Source of the DNA: Nemertoderma westbladi | Taxonomy: Eukaryota; Xenacoelomorpha; Nemertodermatida; Nemertodermatidae | Assembly (NCBI GenBank): GCA_032718475.1 | Contig: JAUCBJ010000359.1 | Location: 1 to 64,000, forward strand | Direction: 5' to 3' | DNA length: 64,000 nt | Shown here: piece by piece, positions 49,901 to 63,345 of the stretch | Numbering within the stretch: position 1 is the stretch's first letter | How the letters are laid out: the number at the start of each line of letters is the position of its first letter | Made by a program: the position numbers and the translations under genes | The notes under the pieces: generated by a model | The model's database searches: none | What the model saw: only the letters and a program-made list of their open reading frames with translations | What the model was told of the DNA's origin: nothing

Positions 49901-52900
49901 AACGCTACCTATAAGGCAAAATATTAGTAAAATAGAGAACGCTACCTATAATGGGAAAATATTAGTAAAATAGTGAACGCTACCTATAAGGCAAAATATT
50001 AGTAAAATAGAGAACGCTACCTATAATGGGAAAATATTAGTAAAATAGAGAACGCTACCTATAAGGCAAAATATTACTAAAATAGAACAGAAAATATAAA
50101 ATATTTGTAAAATAGAGAACGCTACCTATAATGGGAAAATATTAGTAAAATAGTGAACGCTACCTATAAGGCAAAATATTTGTAAAATAGAGAACGCTAC
50201 CTATAAGGCAAAATATTACTAAAATAGAACAGAAAATATAAAATATTTGTAAAATAGAGAACGCTACCTATAATGGGAAAATATTAGTAAAATAGAGAAC
50301 GCTACCTATAAGGCAAAATATTACTAAAATAGAACAGAAAATATAAAATATTTGTAAAATAGAGAACGCTACCTATAAGGCAAAATATTACTAAAATAGA
50401 ACAGAAAATATAAAATATTTGTAAAATAGAGAACGCTACCTATATGGCAAAATATTACTAAAATAGAACAGAAAATATAAAATATTTGTAAAATAGAGAA
50501 CGCTACCTATAAGGCAAAATATTAGTAAAATATAGAACGCTACCTATAATGGCAAAATATTAGTAAAATAGTGAACGCTACCTATAAGGCAAAATATTTG
50601 TAAAATAGAGAACGCTACCTATAAGGCAAAATATTACTAAAATAGAACAGAAAATATAAAATATTTGTAAAATAGAGAACGCTACCTATAATGGGAAAAT
50701 ATTAGTAAAATAGAGAACGCTACCTATAAGGCAAAATATTACTAAAATAGAACAGAAAATATAAAATATTTGTAAAATAGAGAACGCTACCTATAAGGCA
50801 AAATATTACTAAAATAGAACAGAAAATATAAAATATTTGTAAAATAGAGAACGCTACCTATAAGGCAAAATATTACTAAAATAGAACAGAAAATATAAAA
50901 TATTTGTAAAATAGAGAACGCTACCTATAAGGCAAAATATTACTAAAATAGAACAGAAAATATAAAATATTTGTAAAATAGAGAACGCTACCTATAAGGC
51001 AAAATATTACTAAAATAGAACAGAAAATATAAAATATTTGTAAAATAGAGAACGCTACCTATAATGGGAAAATATTAGTAAAATAGAGAACGCTACCTAT
51101 AATGGCGAAATATTAGTAAAATTGTGAACGCTACCTATAAGGCAAAATATTAGTAAAATATAGAACGCTACCTATAATGGCAAAATATTAGTAAAATAGA
51201 GAATGCTACCTATAAGGCAAAATATTAGTAAAATAGAGAACGCTACCTATAATGGGAAAATATTAGTAAAATAGTGAACGCTACCTATAAGGCAAAATAT
51301 TAGTATAATAGAGAACGCTACCTATAATGGGAAAATATTAGTAAAATAGAGAACGCTACCTATAAGGCAAAATATTACTAAAATAGAACAGAAAATATAA
51401 AATATTTGTAAAATAGAGAACGCTACCTATAATGGGAAAATATTAGTAAAATAGTGAACGCTACCTATAAGGCAAAATATTTGTAAAATAGAGAACGCTA
51501 CCTATAAGGCAAAATATTACTAAAATAGAACAGAAAATATAAAATATTTGTAAAATAGAGAACGCTACCTATAATGGGAAAATATTAGTAAAATAGAGAA
51601 CGCTACCTATAAGGCAAAATATTACTAAAATAGAACAGAAAATATAAAATATTTGTAAAATAGAGAACGCTACCTATAAGGCAAAATATTACTAAAATAG
51701 AACAGAAAATATAAAATATTTGTAAAATAGAGAACGCTACCTATAAGGCAAAATATTACTAAAATAGAACAGAAAATATAAAATATTTGTAAAATAGAGA
51801 ACGCTACCTATAAGGCAAAATATTAGTAAAATATAGAATGCTACCTATAATGGCAAAATATTAGTAAAATAGTGAACGCTACCTATAAGGCAAAATATTT
51901 GTAAAATAGAGAACGCTACCTATAAGGCAAAATATTACTAAAATAGAACAAAAAATATAAAATATTTGTAAAATAGAGAACGCTACCTATAATGGGAAAA
52001 TATTAGTAAAATAGAGAACGCTACCTATAAGGCAAAATAATACTAAAATAGAACAGAAAATATAAAATATTTGTAAAATAGAGAACGCTACCTATAAGGC
52101 AAAATATTACTAAAATAGAACAGAAAATATAAAATATTTGTAAAATAGAGAACGCTACCTATAAGGCAAAATATTACTAAAATAGAACAGAAAATATAAA
52201 ATATTTGTAAAATAGAGAACGCTACCTATAAGGCAAAATATTACTAAAATAGAACAGAAAATATAAAATATTTGTAAAATAGAGAACGCTACCTATAAGG
52301 CAAAATATTACTAAAATAGAACAGAAAATATAAAATATTTGTAAAATAGAGAATGCTACCTATAATGGGAAAATATTAGTAAAATAGAGAACGCTACCTA
52401 TAATGGCAAAATATTAGTAAAATAGTGAACGCTACCTATAAGGCAAAATATTAGTAAAATATAGAACGCTACCTATAATGGCAAAATATTAGTAAAATAG
52501 TGAATGCTACCTATAAGGCAAAATATTAGTAAAATAGAGAACGCTACCTATAATGGGAAAATATTAGTAAAATAGAGAACGCTACCTATAAGGCAAAATA
52601 TTACTAAAATAGAACAGAAAATATAAAATATTTGTAAAATAGAGAACGCTACCTATAATGGGAAAATATTACTAAAATAGAACAGAAAATATAAAATATT
52701 TGTAAAATAGAGAACGCTACCTATAATGGGAAAATATTAGTAAAATAGAGAACGCTACCTATAATGGCAAAATATTAGTAAAATAGTGAACGCTACCTAT
52801 AAGGCAAAATATTAGTAAAATATAGAACGCTACCTATAATGGCAAAATATTAGTAAAATAGTGAACGCTACCTGTAAGGCAAAATATTTGTAAAATAGAG

Positions 52901-55900
52901 AACGCTACCTATAAGGCAAAATATTACTAAAATAGAACAGAAAATATAAAATATTTGTAAAATAGAGAACGCTACCTATAATGGGAAAATATTAGTAAAA
53001 TAGAGAACGCTACCTATAAGGCAAAATATTACTAAAATAGAACAGAAAATATAAAATATTTGTAAAATAGAGAACGCTACCTATAAGGCAAAATATTACT
53101 AAAATAGAACAGAAAATATAAAATATTTGTAAAATAGAGAACACTACCTATAATGGGAAAATATTAGTAAAATAGAGAACGCTACCTATAAGGCAAAATA
53201 TTACTAAAATAGAACAGAAAATATAAAATAATTGTAAAATAGAGAACGCTACCTATAATGGGAAAATATTAGTAAAATAGAGAACGCTACCTATAAGGGA
53301 AAATATTACTAAAATAGAACAGAAAATATAAAATATTTGTAAAATAGAGAACGCTCCCTATAAGGCAAAATATTACTAAAATAGAACAGAAAATATAAAA
53401 TATTTGTAAAATAGAGAACGCTACCTATAATGGGAAAATATTAGTAAAATAGAGAACGTTACCTATAAGGCAAAATATTACTAAAATAGAACAGAAAATA
53501 TAAAATATTTGTAAAATAGAGAACGCTACCTATAAGGCAAAATATTACTAAAATAGAACAGAAAATATAAAATATTTGTAAAATAGAGAACGCTACCTAT
53601 AAGGCAAAATATTACTAAAATAGAACAGAAAATGTAAAATATTTGTTAAATAGAGAACGCTACCTATAAGGCAAAATATTACTAAAATAGAACAGAAAAT
53701 ATAAAATATTTGTAAAATAAAGAACGCTACCTATAAGGCAAAGTATTACTAAAATAGAACAGAAAATATAAAATATTTGTAAAATAGAGAACGCTACCTA
53801 TAATGGGAAAATATTAGTAAAATAGAGAACGCTACCTATAATGGCAAAATATTAGTAAAATAGCGAACGCTACCTATAAGGCAAAATATTACTAAAATAG
53901 AACAGAAAATATAAAATATTTGTAAAATAGAGAATGCTACCTTTGGGAAAATATTAGTAAAATAGAGAACGCTACCTATAAGGCAAAATATTACTAAAAT
54001 AGAACAGAAAATATAAAATATTTGTAAAATAGAGAACGCTACCTATAAGGCAAAATATTACTAAAATAGAACAGAAAATATAAAATATTTGTAAAATAGA
54101 GAACGCTACCTATAAGGCAAAATATTACTAAAATAGAACAGAAAATATAAAATATTTGTAAAATAGAGAACGCTACCTATAAGGCAAAATATTAGTAAAA
54201 TATAGAATGCTACCTATAATGGCAAAATATTAGTAAAATAGTGAACGCTACCTATAAGGCAAAATATTTGTAAAATAGAGAACGCTACCTATAAGGCAAA
54301 ATATTACTAAAATAGAACAAAAAATATAAAATATTTGTAAAATAGAGAACGCTACCTATAATGGGAAAATATTAGTAAAATAGAGAACGCTACCTATAAG
54401 GCAAAATAATACTAAAATAGAACAGAAAATATAAAATATTTGTAAAATAGAGAACGCTACCTATAAGGCAAAATATTACTAAAATAGAACAGAAAATATA
54501 AAATATTTGTAAAATAGAGAACGCTACCTATAAGGCAAAATATTACTAAAATAGAACAGAAAATATAAAATATTTGTAAAATAGAGAACGCTACCTATAA
54601 GGCAAAATATTACTAAAATAGAACAGAAAATATAAAATATTTGTAAAATAGAGAACGCTACCTATAAGGCAAAATATTACTAAAATAGAACAGAAAATAT
54701 AAAATATTTGTAAAATAGAGAACGCTACCTATAATGGGAAAATATTAGTAAAATAGAGAACGCTACCTATAATGGCAAAATATTAGTAAAATAGTGAACG
54801 CTACCTATAAGGCAAAATATTAGTAAAATATAGAACGCTACCTATAATGGCAAAATATTAGTAAAATAGTGAATGCTACCTATAAGGCAAAATATTAGTA
54901 AAATAGAGAACGCTACCTATAATGGGAAAATATTAGTAAAATAGAGAACGCTACCTATAAGGCAAAATATTACTAAAATAGAACAGAAAATATAAAATAT
55001 TTGTAAAATAGAGAACGCTACCTATAATGGGAAAATATTACTAAAATAGAACAGAAAATATAAAATATTTGTAAAATAGAGAACGCTACCTATAATGGGA
55101 AAATATTAGTAAAATAGAGAACGCTACCTATAATGGCAAAATATTAGTAAAATAGTGAACGCTACCTATAAGGCAAAATATTAGTAAAATATAGAACGCT
55201 ACCTATAATGGCAAAATATTAGTAAAATAGTGAACGCTACCTGTAAGGCAAAATATTTGTAAAATAGAGAAAGCTACCTATAAGGCAAAATATTACTAAA
55301 ATAGAACAGAAAATATAAAATATTTGTAAAATAGAGAACGCTACCTATAATGGGAAAATATTAGTAAAATAGAGAACGCTACCTATAAGGCAAAATATTA
55401 CTAAAATAGAACAGAAAATATAAAATATTTGTAAAATAGAGAACGCTACCTATAAGGCAAAATATTACTAAAATAGAACAGAAAATATAAAATATTTGTA
55501 AAATAGAGAACACTACCTATAATGGGAAAATATTAGTAAAATAGAGAACGCTACCTATAAGGCAAAATATTACTAAAATAGAACAGAAAATATAAAATAT
55601 TTGTAAAATAGAGAACGCTACCTATAATGGGAAAATATTAGTAAAATAGAGAACGCTACCTATAAGGGAAAATATTACTAAAATAGAACAGAAAATATAA
55701 AATATTTGTAAAATAGAGAACGCTACCTATAAGGCAAAATATTACTAAAATAGAACAGAAAATATAAAATATTTGTAAAATAGAGAACGCTACCTATAAT
55801 GGAAAAATATTAGTAAAATAGAGAACGTTACCTATAAGGCAAAATATTACTAAAATAGAACAGAAAATATAAAATATTTGTAAAATAGAGAACGCTACCT

Positions 55901-58900
55901 ATAAGGCAAAATATTACTAAAATAGAACAGAAAATATAAAATATTTGTAAAATAGAGAACGCTACCTATAAGGCAAAATATTACTAAAATAGAACAGAAA
56001 ATATAAAATATTTGTAAAATAGAGAACGCTACCTATAAGGCAAAATATTACTAAAATAGAACAGAAAATATAAAATATTTGTTAAATAGAGAACGCTACC
56101 TATAAGGCAAAATATTACTAAAATAGAACAGAAAATATAAAATATTTGTAAAATAGAGAACGCTACCTATAATGGGAAAATATTAGTAAAATAGAGAACG
56201 CTACCTATAATGGCAAAATATTAGTAAAATAGTGAACGCTACCTATAAGGCAAAATAATACTAAAATAGAACAGAAAATATAAAATATTTGTAAAATAGA
56301 GAACGCTACCTATAAGGCAAAATATTACTAAAATAGAACAGAAAATATAAAATATTTGTAAAATAGAGAACGCTACCTATAAGGCAAAATATTACTAAAA
56401 TAGAACAGAAAATATAAAATATTTGTTAAATAGAGAACGCTACCTATAAGGCAAAATATTACTAAAATAGAACAGAAAATATAAAATATTTGTAAAATAG
56501 AGAACGCTACCTATAATGGGAAAATATTAGTAAAATAGAGAACGCTACCTATAATGGCAAAATATTAGTAAAATAGTGAACGCTACCTATAAGGCAAAAT
56601 AATACTAAAATAGAACAAAAAATATAAAATATTTGTAAAATAGAGAACGCTACCTATAATGGGAAAATATTAGTAAAATAGAGAACGCTACCTATAAGGC
56701 AAAATAATACTAAAATAGAACAGAAAATATAAAATATTTGTAAAATAGAGAACGCTACCTATAAGGCAAAATATTACTAAAATAGAACAGAAAATATAAA
56801 ATATTTGTAAAATAGAGAACGCTACCTATAAGGCAAAATATTACTAAAATAGAACAGAAAATATAAAATATTTGTAAAATAGAGAACGCTACCTATAAGG
56901 CAAAATATTACTAAAATAGAACAGAAAATATAAAATATTTGTAAAATAGAGAACGCTACCTATAAGGCAAAATATTACTAAAATAGAACAGAAAATATAA
57001 AATATTTGTAAAATAGAGAACGCTACCTATAATGGGAAAATATTAGTAAAATAGAGAACGCTACCTATAATGGCAAAATATTAGTAAAATAGTGAACGCT
57101 ACCTATAAGGCAAAATATTAGTAAAATATAGAACGCTACCTATAATGGCAAAATATTAGTAAAATAGTGAATGCTACCTATAAGGCAAAATATTAGTAAA
57201 ATAGAGAACGCTACCTATAATGGGAAAATATTAGTAAAATAGAGAACGCTACCTATAAGGCAAAATATTACTAAAATAGAACAGAAAATATAAAATATTT
57301 GTAAAATAGAGAACGCTACCTATAATGGGAAAATATTACTAAAATAGAACAGAAAATATAAAATATTTGTAAAATAGAGAACGCTACCTATAATGGGAAA
57401 ATATTAGTAAAATAGAGAACGCTACCTATAATGGCAAAATATTAGTAAAATAGTGAACGCTACCTATAAGGCAAAATATTAGTAAAATATAGAACGCTAC
57501 CTATAATGGCAAAATATTAGTAAAATAGTGAACGCTACCTGTAAGGCAAAATATTTGTAAAATAGAGAACGCTACCTATAAGGCAAAATATTACTAAAAT
57601 AGAACAGAAAATATAAAATATTTGTAAAATAGAGAACGCTACCTATAATGGGAAAATATTAGTAAAATAGAGAACGCTACCTATAAGGCAAAATATTACT
57701 AAAATAGAACAGAAAATATAAAATATTTGTAAAATAGAGAACGCTACCTATAAGGCAAAATATTACTAAAATAGAACAGAAAATATAAAATATTTGTAAA
57801 ATAGAGAACACTACCTATAATGGGAAAATATTAGTAAAATAGAGAACGCTACCTATAAGGCAAAATATTACTAAAATAGAACAGAAAATATAAAATATTT
57901 GTAAAATAGAGAACGCTACCTATAATGGGAAAATATTAGTAAAATAGAGAACGCTACCTATAAGGGAAAATATTACTAAAATAGAACAGAAAATATAAAA
58001 TATTTGTAAAATAGAGAACGCTACCTATAAGGCAAAATATTACTAAAATAGAACAGAAAATATAAAATATTTGTAAAATAGAGAACGCTACCTATAATGG
58101 AAAAATATTAGTAAAATAGAGAACGTTACCTATAAGGCAAAATATTACTAAAATAGAACAGAAAATATAAAATATTTGTAAAATAGAGAACGCTACCTAT
58201 AAGGCAAAATATTACTAAAATAGAACAGAAAATATAAAATATTTGTAAAATAGAGAACGCTACCTATAAGGCAAAATATTACTAAAATAGAACAGAAAAT
58301 ATAAAATATTTGTAAAATAGAGAACGCTACCTATAAGGCAAAATATTACTAAAATAGAACAGAAAATATAAAATATTTGTTAAATAGAGAACGCTACCTA
58401 TAAGGCAAAATATTACTAAAATAGAACAGAAAATATAAAATATTTGTAAAATAGAGAACGCTACCTATAATGGGAAAATATTAGTAAAATAGAGAACGCT
58501 ACCTATAATGGCAAAATATTAGTAAAATAGTGAACGCTACCTATAAGGCAAAATATTAGTAAAATATAGAACGCTACCTATAATGGCAAAATATTAGTAA
58601 AATAGTGAATGCTACCTATAAGGCAAAATATTAGTAAAATAGAGAACGCTACCTATAATGGGAAAATATTAGTAAAATAGAGAACGCTACCTATAATGGC
58701 AAAATATTAGTAAAATAGTGAACGCTACCTATAAGGCAAAATATTAGTAAAATATAGAACGCTACCTATAATGGCAAAATATTAGTAAAATAGTGAACGC
58801 TACCTGTAAGGCAAAATATTTGTAAAATAGAGAACGCTACCTATAAGGCAAAATATTACTAAAATAGAACAGAAAATATAAAATATTTGTAAAATAGAGA

Positions 58901-59750
58901 ACGCTACCTATAATGGGAAAATATTAGTAAAATAGAGAACGCTACCTATAAGGCAAAATATTACTAAAATGGAACAGAAAATATAAAATATTTGTAAAAT
59001 AGAGAACGCTACCTATAAGGCAAAATATTACTAAAATAGAACAGAAAATATAAAATATTTGTAAAATAGAGAACACTACCTATAATGGGAAAATATTAGT
59101 AAAATAGAGAACGCTACCTATAAGGCAAAATATTACTAAAATAGAACAGAAAATATAAAATCTTTGTAAAATAGAGAACGCTACCTATAATGGGAAAATA
59201 TTAGTAAAATAGAGAACGCTACCTATAAGGCAAAATATTACTAAAATAGAACAGAAAATATAAAATATTTGTAAAATAGAGAACGCTACCTATAAGGCAA
59301 AATATTACTAAAATAGAACAGAAAATATAAAATATTTGTAAAATAGAGAACGCTACCTATAAGGCAAAATATTACTAAAATAGAACAGAAAATATAAAAT
59401 ATTTGTAAAATAGAGAACGCTACCTATAAGGCAAAATATTACTAAAATAGAACAGAAAATATAAAATATTTGTAAAATAGAGAACGCTACCTATAATGGG
59501 AAAATATTAGTAAAATAGAGAACGCTACCTATAAGGCAAAATATTACTAAAATAGAACAGAAAATATAAAATATTTGTAAAATAGAGAACGCTACCTATA
59601 AGGCAAAATATTACTAAAATAGAACAGAAAATATAAAATATTTGTAAAATAGAGAACGCTACCTATAATGGGAAAATATTAGTAAAATAGAGAACGCTAC
59701 CTATAAGGCAAAATATTACTAAAATAGAGAACGCTACCTATAATGGGAAA
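45430..59750. repeat. Array zone III: 67-bp composite units
   Basis: A composite of a 37-bp unit (CTATAAGG form, with ATTACTAAAA) and a 30-bp unit (TAGAACAGAAAATATAAAA then TATTTGTAAAA) first appears at about 45431 and dominates from about 48.1 kb. The 30-bp part aligns with the canonical unit at both ends and is best explained as a unit with a net 8-bp loss. On the gene's sense strand the 30-bp part lacks AG|GT, and TACTAAT of the adjoining unit becomes TAGTAAT. Interspersed AATGGG and GTGAACG 38-bp units remain. Confidence 0.85.
51490..58800. repeat. 2369/2298-bp higher-order repeat, three copies
   Basis: Three copies built mainly of 67-bp composites. Markers: AGAACAAAAAATAT (tagaac at 51944, 54313, 56611), CCTGTAAGGC (52871, 55240, 57538), ATAAGGGAAAATATT (53293, 55662, 57960). 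The first spacing is 2369 and the second 2298 at each marker. A further partial copy gives CCTGTAAGGC at 58803. Confidence 0.85.
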
Positions 59751-62700
59751 ATATTAGTAAAATAGAGAACGCTACCTATAAGGCAAAATATTAGTAAAAT
59801 AGAGAACGCTACCTATAATGGGAAAATATTAGTAAAATAGAGAACACTATATAATGGCAAAATATTAGTAAAATAGAGAACGCTACCTATAATGGGAAAA
59901 TATTAGTAAAATAGAGAACGCTACCTATAATGGGAAAATATTAGTAAAATAGAGAATGCTACCTATAAGGCAAAATATTAGTAAAATAGAGAACGCTACC
60001 TATAAAGGCAAAATATTAGTCAAATAGAGAACGCTACCTATAAAGGGAAAATATTAGTAAAATAGAGAACGCTACCTATAATGGGAAAATATTAGTAAAA
60101 TAGAGAACGCTACCTATAATGGGAAAATATTAGTAAAATAGAGAACGCTACCTATAAGGCAAAATATTAGTAAAATAGAGAACGCTACCTATAAAGGAAA
60201 AATATTAGTAAAATAGAGAACGCTACCTGTAATGGCAAAATATTAGTAAAATAGAGAACGCTACCTATAAAGGGAAAATATTAGTAAAATAGAGAACGCT
60301 ACCTGTAATGGCAAAATAATAGTAAAATCGAGAACGCTACCTGTAATGGCAAAATATTAGTAAAATAGAGAACGCTACCTATAAGGCAAAATATTACTCA
60401 AATAGAACAGAAAATATAAAATATTTGTAAAATAGAGAACGCTACCTATAAGGCAAAATATTACTAAAATAGAACAGAAAATATAAAATATTTGTAAAAT
60501 AGAGAACGCTACCTATAAGGCAAAATATTACTAAAATAGAACAGAAAATATAAAATATTTGTAAAATAGAGAACGCTACCTATAATGGGAAAATATTAGT
60601 AAAATAGAGAACGCTACCTATAAGGCAAAATATTAGTAAAATAGAGAACGCTACCTATAATTGGAAAATATTAGTAAAATAGAGAACGCTACCTATAAGG
60701 CAAAATATTAGTAAAATAGAGAACGCTACCTATAATGGGAAAATATTAGTAAAATAGAGAACACTATATAATGGCAAAATATTAGTAAAATAGAGAACGC
60801 TACCTATAATGGGAAAATATTAGTAAAATAGAGAACGCTACCTATAATGGGAAAATATTAGTAAAATAGAGAACGCTACCTATAAGGCAAAATATTAGTA
60901 AAATAGAGAACGCTACCTATAAAGGCAAAATATTAGTCAAATAGAGAACGCTACCTATAAAGGGAAAATATTTGTAAAATAGAGAACGCTACCTATAATG
61001 GGAAAATATTAGTAAAATAGAGAACGCTACCTATAATGGGAAAATATTAGTAAAATAGAGAACGCTACCTATAAGGCAAAATATTAGTAAAATAGAGAAC
61101 GCTACCTATAAAGGGAAAATATTAGTAAAATAGAGAACGCTACCTGTAATGGCAAAATATTAGTAAAATAGAGAACGCTACCTATAAAGGGAAAATATTA
61201 GTAAAATAGAGAACGCTACCTGTAATGGCAAAATAATAGTAAAATCGAGAACGCTACCTGTAATGGCAAAATATTAGTAAAATATAGAACGCTACCTATA
61301 AGGCAAAATATTACTAAAATAGAGAATGCTACCTATAATGGGAAAATATTAGTAAAATAGTGAACGCTACCTATAATGGGAAAATATTAGTAAAATAGTG
61401 AACGCTACCTATAATGGGAAAATATTAGTAAAATAGTGAACGCTACCTATAATGGGAAAATATTAGTAAAATAGTGAACGCTACCTGTAATGGCAAAATA
61501 TTAGTAAAATAGAGAACGCTACCTGAAATGGCAAAATATTAGTAAAATAGAGAACGCTACCTATAATGGGAAAATATTAGTAAAATAGAGAACGCTACCT
61601 ATAAGGCAAAATATTACTAAAATAGAGAACGCTATATAATGGGAAAATATTAGTAAAATAGAGAATGCTACCTATAATGGGAAAATATTAGTAAAATAGA
61701 GAACGCTACCTATAAGGCAAAATATTACTAAAATAGAGAACGCTACCTATAATGGGAAAATATTAGTAAAATAGTGAGCGCTACCTATAATGGGAAAATA
61801 TTAGTAAAATAGTGAACGCTACCTATAATGGGAAAATATTAGTAAAATAGTGAACGCTACCTATAATGGGAAAATATTAGTAAAATAGTGAACGCTACCT
61901 GTAATGGCAAAATATTAGTAAAATAGAGAACGCTACCTGTAATGGCAAAATATTAGTAAAATAGAGAACGCTACCTATAATGGGAAAATATTAGTAAAAT
62001 AGAGAACGCTACCTATAAGGCAAAATATTACTAAAATAGAGAACGCTATATAATGGGAAAATATTAGTAAAATAGTGAACGCTACCTATAATGGCAAAAT
62101 ATTAGTAAAATAGAGAATGCTACCTATAATGGCAAAATAATAGTAAAAAAGAATAGAAAATATAAAATATTTGTAAAATAGAGAACGCTACCTGTAATGG
62201 CAAAATATTAGTAAAATAGAGAACGCTACCTATAATGGGAAAATATTAGTAAAATAGTGAACGCTACCTATAATGGGAAAATATTAGTAAAATAGTGAAC
62301 GCTACCTATAATGGGAAAATATTAGTAAAATAGTGAACGCTACCTATAATGGGAAAATATTAGTAAAATAGTGAACGCTACCTGTAATGGCAAAATATTA
62401 GTAAAATAGAGAACGCTATATAATGGGAAAATATTAGTAAAATAGTGAACGATACCTATAATGGCAAAATATTAGTAAAATAGAGAATGCTATAGAATGG
62501 GAAAATATTAGTAAAATAGTGAACGCTACCTATAATGGCAAAATAATAGTAAAAAAGAATAGAAAATATAAAATATTTGTAAAATAGTGAACGCTACCTG
62601 TAAAGGCAAAATATTAGTAAAATAGAGAACGCTACCTATAATGGGAAAATATTAGTAAAATAGAGAACGCTACCTATAAGGCAAAATATTAGTAAAATAG

Positions 62701-63345
62701 AGAACGCTATATAATGGGAAAATACTAGTAAAATAGTGAACGCTACCTATAATGGCAAAATATTAGTAAAATAGAGAACGCTACCTATAAGGCAAAATAT
62801 TAGTAAAATAGAGAACGCTACCTATAATGGGAAAATATTAGTAAAATAGAGAACGCTACCTATAAGGCAAAATAATACTAAAATAGAGAACGCTATATAA
62901 TGGGAAAATATTAGTAAAATAGTGAACGCTACCTATAATGGCAAAATATTAGTAAAATAGAGAACGCTACCTATAATGGCAAAATAATAGTAAAAAAGAA
63001 TAGAAAATATAAAATATTTGTAAAATAGAGAATGCTACCTGTAATGGCAAAATATTAGTAAAATAGAGAACGCTACCTATAATGGGAAAATATTAGTAAA
63101 ATGGAGAACGCTACCTATAAGGCAAAATATTAGTAAAATAGAGAACGCTATATAATGGGAAAATATTAGTAAAATAGTGAACGCTACCTATAATGGCAAA
63201 ATATTAGTAAAATAGAGAACGCTACCTATAATGGGAAAATATTAGTAAAATAGAGAACGCTACCTATAAGGCAAAATATTAGTAAAATAGAGAACGCTAC
63301 CTATAATGGGAAAATATTAGTAAAATAGAGAACGCTACCTATAAT
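59750..63345. repeat. Array zone IV: mixed right-hand edge
   Basis: The zone returns to mainly 37- and 38-bp units with many GTGAACG changes, TATAAAGGG units and CTATATAATGGG 36-bp units. A few 67-bp composites persist to about 60.56 kb. A distinct composite variant with AAAAAAGAATAGAAAATA occurs near 62150, 62555 and 62995. A 917-bp tandem duplication lies at about 59.9-61.3 kb. Confidence 0.75.
59900..61300. repeat. 917-bp tandem duplication
   Basis: AGTCAAATAGAG (C at 60021/60938) and AAAATCGAG (60324/61241) both recur at 917 bp. The same marker order (TATAAAGGGA, then AAAATCGAG) is present at 47311 and 47596, a constant 12,728 bp upstream of 60039 and 60324, so this block has a distant relative in zone III. 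Confidence 0.8.

Larger units (their letters stand above)
2777..63345 (-). repeat. About 60.5-kb tandem array of a 38-bp splice-acceptor-like unit
   Basis: An uninterrupted array with a 38-bp basic unit (18 A, 9 T, 6 G, 5 C on the plus strand). Plus-strand landmarks are GAACGCTACCTATAATGG and AAAATATTAGTAAAATAG. In the LDLa gene's sense each canonical unit reads TACTAAT, then TTGCCATTATAG|GTAGCG, then TTCTCTATTTT. Length divided by unit size gives roughly 1,500-1,600 units. Variant classes are: CTGTAATGG (gives ACAG|GT); AATGGG; a 37-bp unit with CTATAAGG; a 36-bp unit with CGCCATAGAATGG; a 36-bp unit with CTATATAATGG; and a 67-bp composite. Stops occur in all frames, so it is not coding. The left end merges with exon a and its acceptor; the right end stops inside a unit at 63345. 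The array fills most of the intron upstream of exon a. Confidence 0.97.

Noticed and set aside
2793-63345. CRISPR array
   Set aside because: Units are directly adjacent with no unique spacers, the repeat itself varies, and the context is a eukaryotic intron.
2777-63345. Centromeric satellite
   Set aside because: Higher-order structure is similar in style, but the array abuts a coding exon and nothing in the window supports a centromere. It cannot be fully excluded without chromosome data.
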